Notes under the pieces: generated by a model | The model's database searches: none | What the model was told of the DNA's origin: nothing | Seen by the model: the letters and a program-made list of their open reading frames with translations, nothing else | In this document: piece after piece, positions 23,461 through 31,886 of the stretch | Numbering within the stretch: position 1 is the first letter of the stretch | Layout: each line of letters opens with the position of its first letter | Assembly (NCBI GenBank): GCA_030524635.1 | Contig: JAUNGG010000040.1 | Coordinates: 1-38,355, forward strand | Direction of reading: 5' to 3' | From: Lachnospiraceae bacterium | GTDB taxonomy: Bacteria; Bacillota; Clostridia; Lachnospirales; Lachnospiraceae | DNA: 38,355 nt | Program-made: the position numbers and the translations under genes

Positions 23461-24492
23461 ATGAAAAAAGGAAGATGTTTGGCCGCGTTTCTGGCCGCAG
23501 CGATGATGGTAATGACAGCAGGATGTTCCGGCAGCAGCCAGGAGGCAACAAAGGCAGCAGCACAGGCAGGCAGCGGCAACGAAGCACAGGCAGGGGATAG
23601 CGCTGCAGGAGACGTAAAATGGCCGAAGAATGTAGAGATCATCGTTCCTGCAAGCGCAGGCGGCGATACGGACTTTAACGCCAGATTATTCGCACAGTTA
23701 TTATCGGAAAAGCTTCCGGCGAACTTCGTCGTATCCAACGTAAACGGCAACGGCGGCGCTACCGGAACCCGTCAGGTAAAGGACGCTGAGGCAGACGGAA
23801 GCTCCGTATTATTCTATCATTCCGCATTTGTCGTAAATCAGCTTTGCGGCGCTACGGATTACGGCTTTGATTCCTATAATTTTGCCTGTATCGCAGGACA
23901 GAACGCAGGTAATGTAGTAACCGTAAACTCCAGCTTAGGCATCAGCAGCTTACAGGAGCTTTATGATTACACCCAGGCTCATCCAGGCGAGCTGAAGATG
24001 GCAGCTCAGACCGGAGCAACCTCCTATGCAGTTGCCATGCAGATGAAGCAGGCAGGCTTTGATGTGAATATTGTAGACGCTGGTTCTGCTTCTGACCGTC
24101 TGGCAGCACTTCTGGGCGGACATGTCGATATCATTCTGGCTGCTTACGGCTCTATCAAGGATTATGTATCGGAGGGAGATTTAGTTCCTCTGGCCATGGA
24201 CGGCAAGGAAGATTTAACCGCTGAAGGCGTAGACTTAAAGGCGATGCAGAATCTGGACTATGATATCTGCCTGCCATTCTACTATTTCTTTGCATTCCCG
24301 GCAGGAACCGATGACGCGCTGGTAGATCAGTTTAATGCAGCCGTTAAGGATATCGTTGAAAATAACACCGAGTACCAGGATCAGATCTTTTCCACCTATT
24401 ATCAGAAGCCAACCTATTTTGAGAGACAGGAAGGCCTTGACCAGTATCAGGAGGTATATGACTTACTGGAAAATGTTGACTTTTCTGCCTGA
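23461..24492 (+). CDS. tctC: Tripartite tricarboxylate transporter substrate-binding lipoprotein
   Basis: A 343-residue extracytoplasmic binding protein of the TctC (Bug) family, which captures carboxylates for the TctA/TctB permease. The N-terminus is a lipoprotein signal: KKGR, a hydrophobic stretch, and a lipobox ending TAGC with the acylated Cys at residue 21. A low-complexity Ala/Gln/Ser linker to about residue 50 follows. The binding fold begins VEIIVPASAGGDTDFNARL, and NGNGGATGTRQV and ALLGGHVDIILA are typical family positions. AAGGAGAAGGAAGT precedes the ATG. The ligand is probably a di- or tricarboxylate or a sugar acid; this cannot be read from sequence. Confidence 0.92.
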   Translation: MKKGRCLAAFLAAAMMVMTAGCSGSSQEATKAAAQAGSGNEAQAGDSAAGDVKWPKNVEIIVPASAGGDTDFNARLFAQLLSEKLPANFVVSNVNGNGGATGTRQVKDAEADGSSVLFYHSAFVVNQLCGATDYGFDSYNFACIAGQNAGNVVTVNSSLGISSLQELYDYTQAHPGELKMAAQTGATSYAVAMQMKQAGFDVNIVDAGSASDRLAALLGGHVDIILAAYGSIKDYVSEGDLVPLAMDGKEDLTAEGVDLKAMQNLDYDICLPFYYFFAFPAGTDDALVDQFNAAVKDIVENNTEYQDQIFSTYYQKPTYFERQEGLDQYQEVYDLLENVDFSA

Positions 24493-24516
24493 CAGCAGAA
24501 GGCAGCAGCGATTCCA

Positions 24517-24543
24517 TTCCCGGCAGGCTGATCCTGCCGGGAA
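24517..24543 (+). other. Intercistronic hairpin between tctC and tctB
   Basis: TTCCCGGCAGG and CCTGCCGGGAA form a perfect 11-bp stem with a 5-base loop. No T run follows. Such a hairpin downstream of a binding-protein gene usually stabilises its transcript and lets it be expressed above the permease. Confidence 0.75.
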
Positions 24544-24673
24544 GCTTAATCAATCAGGCGGACAAAAAGGGGATATACATTCTGAAACGATTGTAAATAT
24601 CCCAGTAACTGTTCAGTAGGTCTGCGCAGGGCCTGAAAATATGAATAAGAAAAAAAACAGGAGGAGAAATCGC

Positions 24674-25141
24674 ATGAACAGTAAAAAGTTAGCTGATACA
24701 GTGATCAATGTTTTTCTGGTGATTGTCGGCGTGGTTTTCTTCATCGCTTCCCAGAAGATCGAAGTAGGAGCAGCTATGGGACAGGGCGGCGATTTTATGC
24801 CCAAGGTATGTTCCACTGTATGGCTGATCATCAGCACATTGCTTCTGGTATTTAATATTAAGGCAGATATTCCGCCAAGGGCGGAAGCCGTTCGAATCAA
24901 AACATTTCTGGCAACCCTGGGACTGCTGCTGGTTTATGTAATCGCGTTGAAGCCCATCGGTTTTGTCATCTGTTCTATGGTGTATATGTTCCTGCAGATG
25001 CTGTTATTTGTGCCGGAGGATAAAAGGACAAAAAAGAATCTGATCATCTTTGCAGTCATTTCTGTTGTGGCCCCCATTGCAATTAATGCATTGTTTGTTC
25101 ATGTATTCTCGCTGATCCTGCCTGCAGGCATCTTGAAATAG
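24674..25141 (+). CDS. tctB: Tripartite tricarboxylate transporter small membrane subunit
   Basis: A 155-residue four-helix membrane protein. Helices lie at about residues 7-24 (TVINVFLVIVGVVFFIAS), 45-60, 80-100 and 115-140. The GDFMPKVCSTVWLIIS segment fits the TctB family. The start at 24674 is chosen because AGGAGG lies 9 bp upstream; an in-frame ATG at 24641 would add a Lys/Asn/Arg-rich leader and has no ribosome binding site. It ends 11 bp before tctA. Confidence 0.9.
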   Translation: MNSKKLADTVINVFLVIVGVVFFIASQKIEVGAAMGQGGDFMPKVCSTVWLIISTLLLVFNIKADIPPRAEAVRIKTFLATLGLLLVYVIALKPIGFVICSMVYMFLQMLLFVPEDKRTKKNLIIFAVISVVAPIAINALFVHVFSLILPAGILK

Positions 25142-25152
25142 GAGGAAAACGT

Positions 25153-26643
25153 ATGGCAATCGAAGGATTATTATCGGTATTGAATCCAGGCTGTTTCGCG
25201 GTGATGCTGTTAGGAACCGTGATCGGTATTATTTTCGGCTCTATCCCGGGGCTTACTTCTACAATGGGCGTGGCCCTTTGTCTTCCCCTGACTTTCAGCA
25301 TGACTCCGTTAAACGGAATCGCCATGCTGGTGGCTCTGTATGTAGGCGGTACCTCCGGCGGTCTGATCTCTGCGATCTTGTTAAAGATTCCGGGCACCCC
25401 ATCCTCTGTGGCCACCACCTTTGACGGAGCTCCCATGGCAGCAAAAGGGGAGGCCGGAAAGGCTCTTGGCGCCGGTATCCTGTATTCCTTTATCGGAACC
25501 GTATTTTCTATCGTTGCATTGATCTTTATTGCACCGTCCTTAGCGAAGGTAGCCTTAAAGTTCGGCCCTTATGAGTTCTTTGCCATCTGTATGTTTGCGT
25601 TGACCATGATCGGAAGTATGGTAGGCGATAATCTGCTGCGCGGCCTGATGAGCGGTGTGGCAGGGGTTATGTTTTCTCTGTTTGGAATTGCCTCCATCGG
25701 CGGAGCGGAGCGGTTTACCTTCGGTATCCGTGATCTGGAAAACGGCTTTGATATGCTTCCGGTTATGATCGGTTTGTTTGCAGTAGCTGAGATCTTAAAG
25801 GTTGCGGCAGACGGTCTGCCGGTTACCCAGTCTACCGCCTTAAGCTGCAAAATGAAGGGCTTTGGCATTACCATGAAGGAATTTAAGGAGCAGTCCTGGA
25901 ACATGGTTCGCTCTGCACTTCTGGGTATTGGCATCGGTATTCTTCCTGGCATCGGCGGCGCTACCTCCAACATTGTGGCTTACAGCGTGGCAAAGCAGCA
26001 GAGCAAGTATCCGGAGAAATTCGGAACGGGTATTGTAGACGGTATCGTTGCAACGGAAACCTCCAACAATGCTTCCATCGGCGGTGCTCTGATCCCGCTG
26101 CTGACCCTGGGAATCCCGGGAGATACGGTTACGGCAATGCTTCTTGGCGCGTTGACTCTTCATGGAATCACTCCAGGACCGCTGCTGTTTAAGAACAGCG
26201 GAAAGCTGGTATACGGCATCTTTGCTGCATTTATCATTGCAACCATTATGATGCTGATTGTAGAGTACGGTGGAATCAAGATCTTTATTAAGGTTCTGGC
26301 AGTTCCCAAGTATATCCTGCTTCCGGTTATCCTGATCCTCTGCGTAGTTGGTACATACGGAACGAACCACAGCATGTTTGATGTGTGGACTTCTCTGATC
26401 TTCGGCGTGATCGGATACTTTATGGCGGAACATAAATTCCCCCAGGCGCCTATGATCCTGGGATTCGTATTAGGACCCACCATTGAGGAAAACCTGATCC
26501 GAGGCTTAATGTACAGCAACAATAACTTCTGGACCTTCTTCACCTCCCCGATCGCAGCCGCATTTATGATCTTTACTATGTGCATGGTAGCATGGACGGC
26601 ATATTCTCAGATCAAGCGTGGGCTGGCAAAGCAGAAGGCATAA
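25153..26643 (+). CDS. tctA: Tripartite tricarboxylate transporter large permease subunit
   Basis: A 496-residue integral membrane protein with about 11-12 transmembrane helices. The family signature is strong: SIPGLTSTMGVALCLPLTF near residue 33, YVGGTSGGLISAILLKIPGT near 60, and a second inverted-repeat half with GILPGIGGATSNIVAY and LLTLGIPGDTVTAMLLGALT. It forms the channel with TctB and uses a cation gradient to import the ligand delivered by TctC. AGGAGG precedes the ATG. The dehydratase gene follows closely in the same operon. Confidence 0.95.
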   Translation: MAIEGLLSVLNPGCFAVMLLGTVIGIIFGSIPGLTSTMGVALCLPLTFSMTPLNGIAMLVALYVGGTSGGLISAILLKIPGTPSSVATTFDGAPMAAKGEAGKALGAGILYSFIGTVFSIVALIFIAPSLAKVALKFGPYEFFAICMFALTMIGSMVGDNLLRGLMSGVAGVMFSLFGIASIGGAERFTFGIRDLENGFDMLPVMIGLFAVAEILKVAADGLPVTQSTALSCKMKGFGITMKEFKEQSWNMVRSALLGIGIGILPGIGGATSNIVAYSVAKQQSKYPEKFGTGIVDGIVATETSNNASIGGALIPLLTLGIPGDTVTAMLLGALTLHGITPGPLLFKNSGKLVYGIFAAFIIATIMMLIVEYGGIKIFIKVLAVPKYILLPVILILCVVGTYGTNHSMFDVWTSLIFGVIGYFMAEHKFPQAPMILGFVLGPTIEENLIRGLMYSNNNFWTFFTSPIAAAFMIFTMCMVAWTAYSQIKRGLAKQKA

Positions 26644-26673
26644 AGGAAACATTTGGTAAAAAGGAGAAGATAT

Positions 26674-28377
26674 ATGAATTTTGAAAAAGAATTTGAGATG
26701 AAAGACCCCAAATACCGCAGCAGTACCTTAACCAATGGACTGGGACGCTCTGGTCAGAGAGCTTTGTTATATGCAACCGGAATGGACGAGGAGGATCTGA
26801 AGAAGCCCTTTGTAGCGGTGATCGGCTCCTTCAGCGAGATGGTGCCGGGCCACGTCCATTTAAGAGAGTTAGCTGAGTACGTGAAGCAAGGCGTGATTGA
26901 GGCCGGCGGTGTGCCCAGACAGTCGGAGACCATCGCCATCTGCGACGGACTGTGTCAGGGCCATAAAGGCATGTGCTATCCCCTTGCCAGCCGGGACCTG
27001 ATTGCAGATTCGGTGGAGATGGTTGTGGAAGCCCATCATTTTGATGCAATGGTCCTGCTTCCAGGCTGCGATAAGATCATCCCTGGCATGCTGATGGCGG
27101 CAGCCAGATTGGACATCCCAGCCATCGTAGTTCCAGGCGGCCCCATGCTTCCGGGTAATGTAGGCGGAAATCCCCTATTCTGTTCCTCGGAGCTTCGGGA
27201 GTATCCGGGCCGTGTGGAAAAAGGAACCTGCACCGTAGAGGAGATGAAGGCGGCGGAAGCGGCGGCTCTTCCCACAGTTGGAAGCTGCGCACATCTGGGA
27301 ACGGCTAATTCCATGTGTATGCTGACGGAGGTGCTGGGCATGGCGCTTCCGGGAGCTGGAACCGCACCGGCCGTATCCAACAAGAGAAAGCGCATTGCCA
27401 AAGCATCCGGCCGCTACGTGATGAAGATGCTGAAGGAGGGAATTACCCCAAGAAAGATCCTGACCAGAGAGACTCTGTTAAACGGTGTCACCGGAGCCAT
27501 GGCCACCGGTTCTTCCACCAATCTGGTGCTCCATCTGATGGCGATCGCCCATGAGGCAGGGGTGGAATTGACACTGGAGGATTTCGACCGGATCAGCCGC
27601 GAAGTTCCCTTTGTCTGCAATCTGCAGCCATCCGGCAAATATCCCATCGTATCCCTGGATGCCAGCGGCGGTATCCCGGCTGTGCTCAAGACGGTGGAAA
27701 GCCGTCTCAACAAGGATGAGATGACGGTTACCGGAAAGACGGTAAAGGAGCTTCTGGAAACAGTAGAGGTTCATCCAGATGACGTATTAAAGACTATGGA
27801 GCAGCCCCAGAAGCCGGAGGGCGGCATCGCCGTACTTCGCGGCAACCTGGCGCCAAATGGAGCCGTTATCAAGCAGTCCGGCGTGAAGGAGTCCATGTAT
27901 TACTTTAAGGGCAAGGCAAGAGTATTCCACTCCATGGAGGAGGCGGATGCGGCCATCAGCGGTGATACCATTGAGAAGGGCACCGTTATTGTGATCCAGT
28001 ATGAAGGTCCCAAAGGCGGCCCTGGCATGCGGGAGATGCTGTCCACCACCGCTCTGATCATGGGGCGGGGAATGGATGAGGACTGCGCTCTGGTAACCGA
28101 CGGCAGATTCTCCGGCGCGACCCATGGACCATGTGTGGGACATGTTTCTCCGGAAGCTGCAGCAGGCGGCCCCATCGCCTTCGTGCAGGATGGAGATGAG
28201 ATCGAGATCGATATTCATAACCGTACCTTAAAGATCGATGTGTCTGAGGAGGAGTTTGCCAGAAGAAAAGAGGGCTGGGTTCCGGTGGTAAAGCCGAGAA
28301 AGCCTGCATTGGCCAAGTACGCAGCTCTTGTCAGCTCTGCAGATACCGGCGCGATCATTGATGTGTCGAAGCTGTAG
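26674..28377 (+). CDS. IlvD/Edd family Fe-S dehydratase
   Basis: A 567-residue dehydratase. It shows MVPGHVHLRELAEYV, the cluster cysteines C132 (LLPGCDKIIPGML) and C205 (GSCAHLGTANSMC), GGPMLPG, and the catalytic TDGRFSGATHGP loop. This fits dihydroxy-acid dehydratase (IlvD) and its relatives acting on aldonic acids. Placement directly behind a carboxylate transporter and near an enolase-superfamily enzyme, with no other branched-chain genes, favours a sugar-acid or related hydroxy-acid dehydratase over valine/isoleucine synthesis, although IlvD cannot be excluded. The start at 26674 has AAGGAG 8 bp upstream; an in-frame TTG at 26653 lacks support. A terminator lies about 66 bp downstream. 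Confidence 0.9.
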   Translation: MNFEKEFEMKDPKYRSSTLTNGLGRSGQRALLYATGMDEEDLKKPFVAVIGSFSEMVPGHVHLRELAEYVKQGVIEAGGVPRQSETIAICDGLCQGHKGMCYPLASRDLIADSVEMVVEAHHFDAMVLLPGCDKIIPGMLMAAARLDIPAIVVPGGPMLPGNVGGNPLFCSSELREYPGRVEKGTCTVEEMKAAEAAALPTVGSCAHLGTANSMCMLTEVLGMALPGAGTAPAVSNKRKRIAKASGRYVMKMLKEGITPRKILTRETLLNGVTGAMATGSSTNLVLHLMAIAHEAGVELTLEDFDRISREVPFVCNLQPSGKYPIVSLDASGGIPAVLKTVESRLNKDEMTVTGKTVKELLETVEVHPDDVLKTMEQPQKPEGGIAVLRGNLAPNGAVIKQSGVKESMYYFKGKARVFHSMEEADAAISGDTIEKGTVIVIQYEGPKGGPGMREMLSTTALIMGRGMDEDCALVTDGRFSGATHGPCVGHVSPEAAAGGPIAFVQDGDEIEIDIHNRTLKIDVSEEEFARRKEGWVPVVKPRKPALAKYAALVSSADTGAIIDVSKL

Positions 28378-28443
28378 GAAGAGATGTGTAATAGAATCGT
28401 TAAGTAGAAAGTAAGAAGCAGGAAATAGAAGTAAAGAAAGAAG

Positions 28444-28494
28444 AACCAGACAGCATGCAGCATAAGTTGGCTGCGGACTGTCTGGTTTCTTTTT
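28444..28494 (+). terminator. Terminator of the tct-dehydratase operon
   Basis: AACCAGACAG (28444-28453) pairs with CTGTCTGGTT (28478-28487), with an inner GCAG/CTGC pairing, followed by TCTTTTT. Confidence 0.9.
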
Positions 28495-28577
28495 ACAGGC
28501 AATTGGAAAACCATTTCCTTCCATGAGTTGAATGTCAGTGATTTGCGGTCTTTTTTTATGTGAATTACGAGATAATA

Positions 28578-28586
28578 TGGTATAAT
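28578..28586 (+). promoter_or_regulatory. Extended -10 promoter upstream of the nitroreductase-like gene
   Basis: TGGTATAAT is a perfect extended -10. It leaves a leader of about 100 bases before the start at 28692. I see nothing else in the 28495-28691 gap. Confidence 0.6.
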
Positions 28587-28691
28587 AAGGATGCCTGCGC
28601 AGGGAAGGAATCCGGAAAGCATGATTTATCCTGGATAAAACCTGCAGAGTGCTCAGATAAAAAGAAAACGTTCAAGCAGGAGGAAATCATT

Positions 28692-29135
28692 ATGGAGAAA
28701 ATCACACTTTGGGAAGCAATGGAAACAAGACATTCCGTCCGTTCTTATACAGACAGAAAAATCGAGGGAGAAGTGAAGGAGAAGTTTCTCACTGCCGTGA
28801 AGCGGTGTAATCATGAAAGTGGTCTCCATATGCAGCTAGTGCTGGATGAGCCGAAGGCATTCAGCGGCTTTATGGCCCATTACGGGAAATTCTCAGGGGT
28901 GAGAAACTATATTGCAGTTGTGGGGAAAAAGGGGCCTGAATTGGACGAGACCTGTGGATATTACGGAGAACGGCTGGTGCTTTTCGCCCAGCGTCTGGGC
29001 TTAATTTTCTTCTCTCTGGATGGAGACCAGGTATCAGCAAAGGCCGGGCGGGGCTTTTACACGAAGCTGGATCTAGGGATCGTGAAATATCATTTTACCA
29101 TTGGCGCAGGAAATCAGAATTTTATGTGGGCGTAA
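28692..29135 (+). pseudogene. Nitroreductase-family protein with internal deletion
   Basis: A 147-residue in-frame product of a gene family that normally encodes about 230-250 residues. The N-terminal part is standard (LWEAMETRHSVRSYTDRKI; AVVGKKGPELDETCGYYGER; LVLFAQRLGL). After about residue 104 it jumps to FFSLDGDQVSAKAG and GFYTKLDLGIVKYHFTIGAG, the extreme C-terminal end of the TM1586-type nitroreductase fold. The central 80 or so residues, which hold much of the FMN and dimer interface, are missing. The deletion keeps the frame, and the promoter and an AGGAGG site are intact, so a shortened protein could be made. Catalysis is doubtful. Confidence 0.7.
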
Positions 29136-29232
29136 GCCAGATTTTTTGATGAAACAGGCAGTTTATAAGAATGAGAAGCTTTATGATCTTATGTGTTTAC
29201 GGGAAATATCATTGATGGAGAGGAATCGTGGA

Positions 29233-29766
29233 ATGAATATTCAAAATCTGGAAAGAAATATCGTTGATTTAATCGAAGAAGAGCAGATCAAGCTGGGATA
29301 TCTTTCGGAAACCGTTCGATTATATTATCCTCTTGATTCCCTGAATCGTTTTTTGCAGCAGGAATATGACACAGCGCAGATGCAGGATGCCTTAAAGGAA
29401 TTCAGCGGCCATGTACAGGAGCGCCTGGGAGAGATCCAGGTGTCCCATAAGGGCAGCCGATTCTGCCTGGCGGTACCGCCTGAGGGAGTGGCATATATTT
29501 ATAAGCATTCCAGGAAGGACGGATTTCTCACCGATTTTATCCGAACCATTGAGAAGCATGGATGCACGTTGGAAGATCTTTTGCAGCAGTTTAGGAAATA
29601 TTCCAGTCATGTGCATGTGGAAAAGGCAGATCATGGGGAATTTGATTATTTGGTTTATTTTGAAGATGGCGTGCCGGACAATTTTCGTTATTGCATTACA
29701 GCAGAAGGATGCCATATGACGTATCATCGTTATACGCCGGAGGACTATGAGGCGTTTGGGCTTTAG
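29233..29766 (+). CDS. DUF3877-like protein
   Basis: A 177-residue soluble protein starting MNIQNLERNIVDLIEEEQIK. It has LYYPLDSLNRFL, a central SRFCLAVPPEGVAYIYKHS stretch and the C-terminal CHMTYHRYTPEDYEAFGL. I recall this pattern from DUF3877. No catalytic motif is visible and function is unknown. In-frame ATGs at 29215 and further upstream would lengthen it; 29233 is preferred since GGAGAGGAA lies upstream and homologs begin near here, to my memory. It follows the nitroreductase-like remnant and precedes an AT-rich two-gene unit. Confidence 0.72.
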   Translation: MNIQNLERNIVDLIEEEQIKLGYLSETVRLYYPLDSLNRFLQQEYDTAQMQDALKEFSGHVQERLGEIQVSHKGSRFCLAVPPEGVAYIYKHSRKDGFLTDFIRTIEKHGCTLEDLLQQFRKYSSHVHVEKADHGEFDYLVYFEDGVPDNFRYCITAEGCHMTYHRYTPEDYEAFGL

Positions 29767-29834
29767 AGTTTGGTTTTATATATAGAACGCGGATTTCGGT
29801 TTATTGCATTCAGTTTGAGGAGAGTGAAAATATT

Positions 29835-30275
29835 ATGGTGAGCGTATATTATGGAGATATGCCGGAAGCAATTTATAATCCTGCGGTATATTTTAAAAAC
29901 ACATATGATGGTTCTTGGATTACAGATGAGCTTTCCAGAGAGATGATAAAAGATGTGGATAAATCAGAAGTGCTTGGGCCGAGAATTATTGACAGTCCGG
30001 TGCTGGGAGGAATCTCTCCCAGAGAATTGTCTGGTGGAGTAAAAACTCTGATTTTAATGAATCAGGTTCCAGACAAGATATTCAATGCATCTGCCTGCGG
30101 TGATAATTGTGCCAAGTGGATTCTGAGAATCGGAGAAAGCAAGGATATTACAATTAATCTAAGGCATTTAATGGATTTTGGAGATGGGGAATTTGCTTTG
30201 AAAGTTCTTAACACAGATCAAATTGTCCACAATATGAAAGAATTAGTTCCTATAGCTGGAATGCTGGTGCGTTAG
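29835..30275 (+). CDS. DUF4869-like protein, partner of the ATPase downstream
   Basis: A 146-residue protein (MVSVYYGDMPEAIYNPAVYF start; FGPRIIDSP-like block LGPRIIDSPVLGGISP; GVKTLILMNQ; CGDNCAKWILRIGE). It resembles DUF4869 proteins, which often sit beside a P-loop ATPase gene as here, as I recall. GAGGAGAG precedes the ATG. It ends 11 bp before the ATPase gene, so the two form one unit. The DNA is visibly richer in A+T than the flanking genes, which suggests lateral arrival. Function unknown. Confidence 0.75.
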   Translation: MVSVYYGDMPEAIYNPAVYFKNTYDGSWITDELSREMIKDVDKSEVLGPRIIDSPVLGGISPRELSGGVKTLILMNQVPDKIFNASACGDNCAKWILRIGESKDITINLRHLMDFGDGEFALKVLNTDQIVHNMKELVPIAGMLVR

Positions 30276-30286
30276 GAGTAAAGAGT

Positions 30287-31063
30287 ATGAAGGGAAGCTA
30301 TAGAGTAGTTGTTCAAAATGCTGTTCTGCGATTTGATTTTACCATTCGCAGAAATATTACGATCGTGAAAGGTGACAGTGCAACCGGAAAAACAACACTG
30401 ATAGAAATGATCCGAGAGTATTACGAGTCTGGTAAAGCGAGTGGAATCGAACTAAAATGTGATAGAATTTGTGCGCCGCTTTCTGGACGGGATTGGAAGA
30501 TTTTTCTGGAGACCATGCATGAAAGGATTATTTTTATCGATGAAGGAAATGAGTTTGTTCTGTCAAATGAGTTTGCTGCGGCGGTTCGTAACTCAGATAA
30601 TTATTTTGTGATCGTAACGAGAGAAGGCCTGCCGAATCTTCCGTATAGTATTGATGAAATTTATGGGATTCGTGAGTCAGGAAAATATGCAGCGTTAAAA
30701 CAAACGTATAATGAATTTTACAGGATTTATACCAGTGAGAGTCATCCATTGCCCATTAGACCGGATGAAGTGATTGTGGAAGATTCTAATGCCGGATATG
30801 AATTTTACCAAGGAATTTCATCTGGAGCTAGTTGGACAGTTACTTCGGCCTTGGGAAAATCCAATCTTTTTGCGAAAACATTGGAATGTAAAAGTGAAAA
30901 TGTTTTAGTGATTGCAGATGGTGCAGCGTTTGGAGCTGAAATGGCAAGAATGATTCTTGTTTTTGCTTCCTTTCAGATCACAGCTCCATCATCCCCGACA
31001 TCACACAGCCGCCCTCTGCTCCATAAGCCATCACTTCAGCAAGCTGATTCCCGTCCAGCTTGA
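30287..31063 (+). pseudogene. P-loop ATPase, 3' truncated into the thiE/tenI-like gene
   Basis: A 258-residue frame. The first 225 or so residues are a small P-loop ATPase with Walker A GDSATGKTTL near residue 29, Walker B RIIFIDEGNEF near 80, and VLVIADGAAFGAEMARM. At about 30970 the frame runs into the complement of the convergent gene and ends with an unrelated Ser/Pro/His-rich stretch, so the natural C-terminus is missing. It forms a two-gene unit with the DUF4869-like gene and shares its A+T-rich composition. A deletion that joined it to the convergent gene's 3' end is the simplest history. Activity is uncertain, since the Walker motifs remain. Confidence 0.75.
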
Positions 31064-31676
31064 TCCCTCCAATGGCATAAACCGGGATGGAAACAGACTG
31101 ACAGACCTCTTTTAAAAAGTTCAGACCTCTGGGCGGAAGTCCTTTTTTACAGTCTGTGGTATAGATATGTCCGGCCGCCAGATAGGAGGCGCCCAGAGAT
31201 TCTGCTTCCACAGCTTCTTTTGCTGAGTGGACAGAGGTTCCCAGTACCGGAAAGAGCTTCTGCTGGACCGGAATGCTGACAGATGGATGGGATGCGGAGG
31301 TGGCCTGGGATACGAAGGCAGGGATATTCTCCGGTGTCACCGGCAGCTCCGTACCGGAATGCTTCTCCCATTCTGCATGGTACTTCCGAAGCAGGGGCAG
31401 AGGGAGATGGATCGCCGGGCAGGAGAGCCGGCGCGCTGTGGTTAAGTAGGTGTGGAGAACGCAGGGCACATGAAAGGCATTGCAGATGTCCAGGATCTGG
31501 CTGGCCAGAGCAGCGTACTCTTCTTCCGGAAGATCCTTTTCACGCAGGATAATTGCCTTTGGATGGAGGCGGCAGATGCGCTCCACCTGCTGGGGCAGCG
31601 GACGGCGGCACAGATGGCGGTTGGTGACGGCAACAATATTTTTAAAATCAGTTTCAATGTGTGGATTTGGTTCCAA
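30978..31676 (-). CDS. TenI/thiamine-phosphate-synthase family protein
   Basis: A 232-residue TIM-barrel protein of the ThiE/TenI family. It has ILREKDLPEEEY and, near the C-terminus, GTSVHSAKEAVEAESLGASY, AGHIYTTDCKKGLPPRGLNF and IPVYAIGGIK. The GH-x-TDCKKG-RG stretch resembles Bacillus TenI (thiazole tautomerase), and the ThiE-type GQxD metal site appears replaced (IHLPLPLLRKY). So a TenI-like thiazole tautomerase is my first choice, with thiamine phosphate synthase as the alternative. Start is TTG at 31676, 8 bp after AAAGGAGG. No TPP riboswitch is visible upstream. Its last codons coincide with the truncation point of the opposing ATPase. Confidence 0.85.
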   Translation of the reverse strand: MEPNPHIETDFKNIVAVTNRHLCRRPLPQQVERICRLHPKAIILREKDLPEEEYAALASQILDICNAFHVPCVLHTYLTTARRLSCPAIHLPLPLLRKYHAEWEKHSGTELPVTPENIPAFVSQATSASHPSVSIPVQQKLFPVLGTSVHSAKEAVEAESLGASYLAAGHIYTTDCKKGLPPRGLNFLKEVCQSVSIPVYAIGGIKLDGNQLAEVMAYGAEGGCVMSGMMEL

Positions 31677-31722
31677 AGCAGCGGCCTCCTTTTATATCGA
31701 TTGCAAAGGTGATTTTGGGTTC

Positions 31723-31751
31723 AGTATACGTCCATCTGATTACTTCGTCAA
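31723..31751 (-). promoter_or_regulatory. Promoter of the TenI-like gene
   Basis: On the minus strand TTGACG (rc of 31746-31751), 17 bp, TATACT (rc of 31723-31728). Confidence 0.75.
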
Positions 31752-31791
31752 TGTCTTTTTAAAATACCCTCTTTTCCAATTCTTCGAAATA

Positions 31792-31800
31792 TGGTATGAT
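31792..31800 (+). promoter_or_regulatory. Extended -10 promoter for glnS
   Basis: TGGTATGAT is an extended -10, with no clear -35 at the expected distance. It diverges from the TenI-like promoter. Confidence 0.5.
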
Positions 31801-31886
31801 AACTCATTATGAGTGCGATTGTAACGATTCTGTAGGTTTTGAATCGCTATAAGAATCATAAGAACAAGAGAATGGAGGCAACAGTT

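Noticed and set aside
30978..31063. C-terminal end of the ATPase as a genuine new domain
   Set aside because: These codons are simply the complement of the TenI-like gene's 3' end, with biased Ser/Pro/His content.
31677..31800. TPP riboswitch upstream of the TenI-like gene
   Set aside because: The CTGAGA and ACCTGATC thi-box elements are absent, and the promoter lies only about 45 bases from the start codon.
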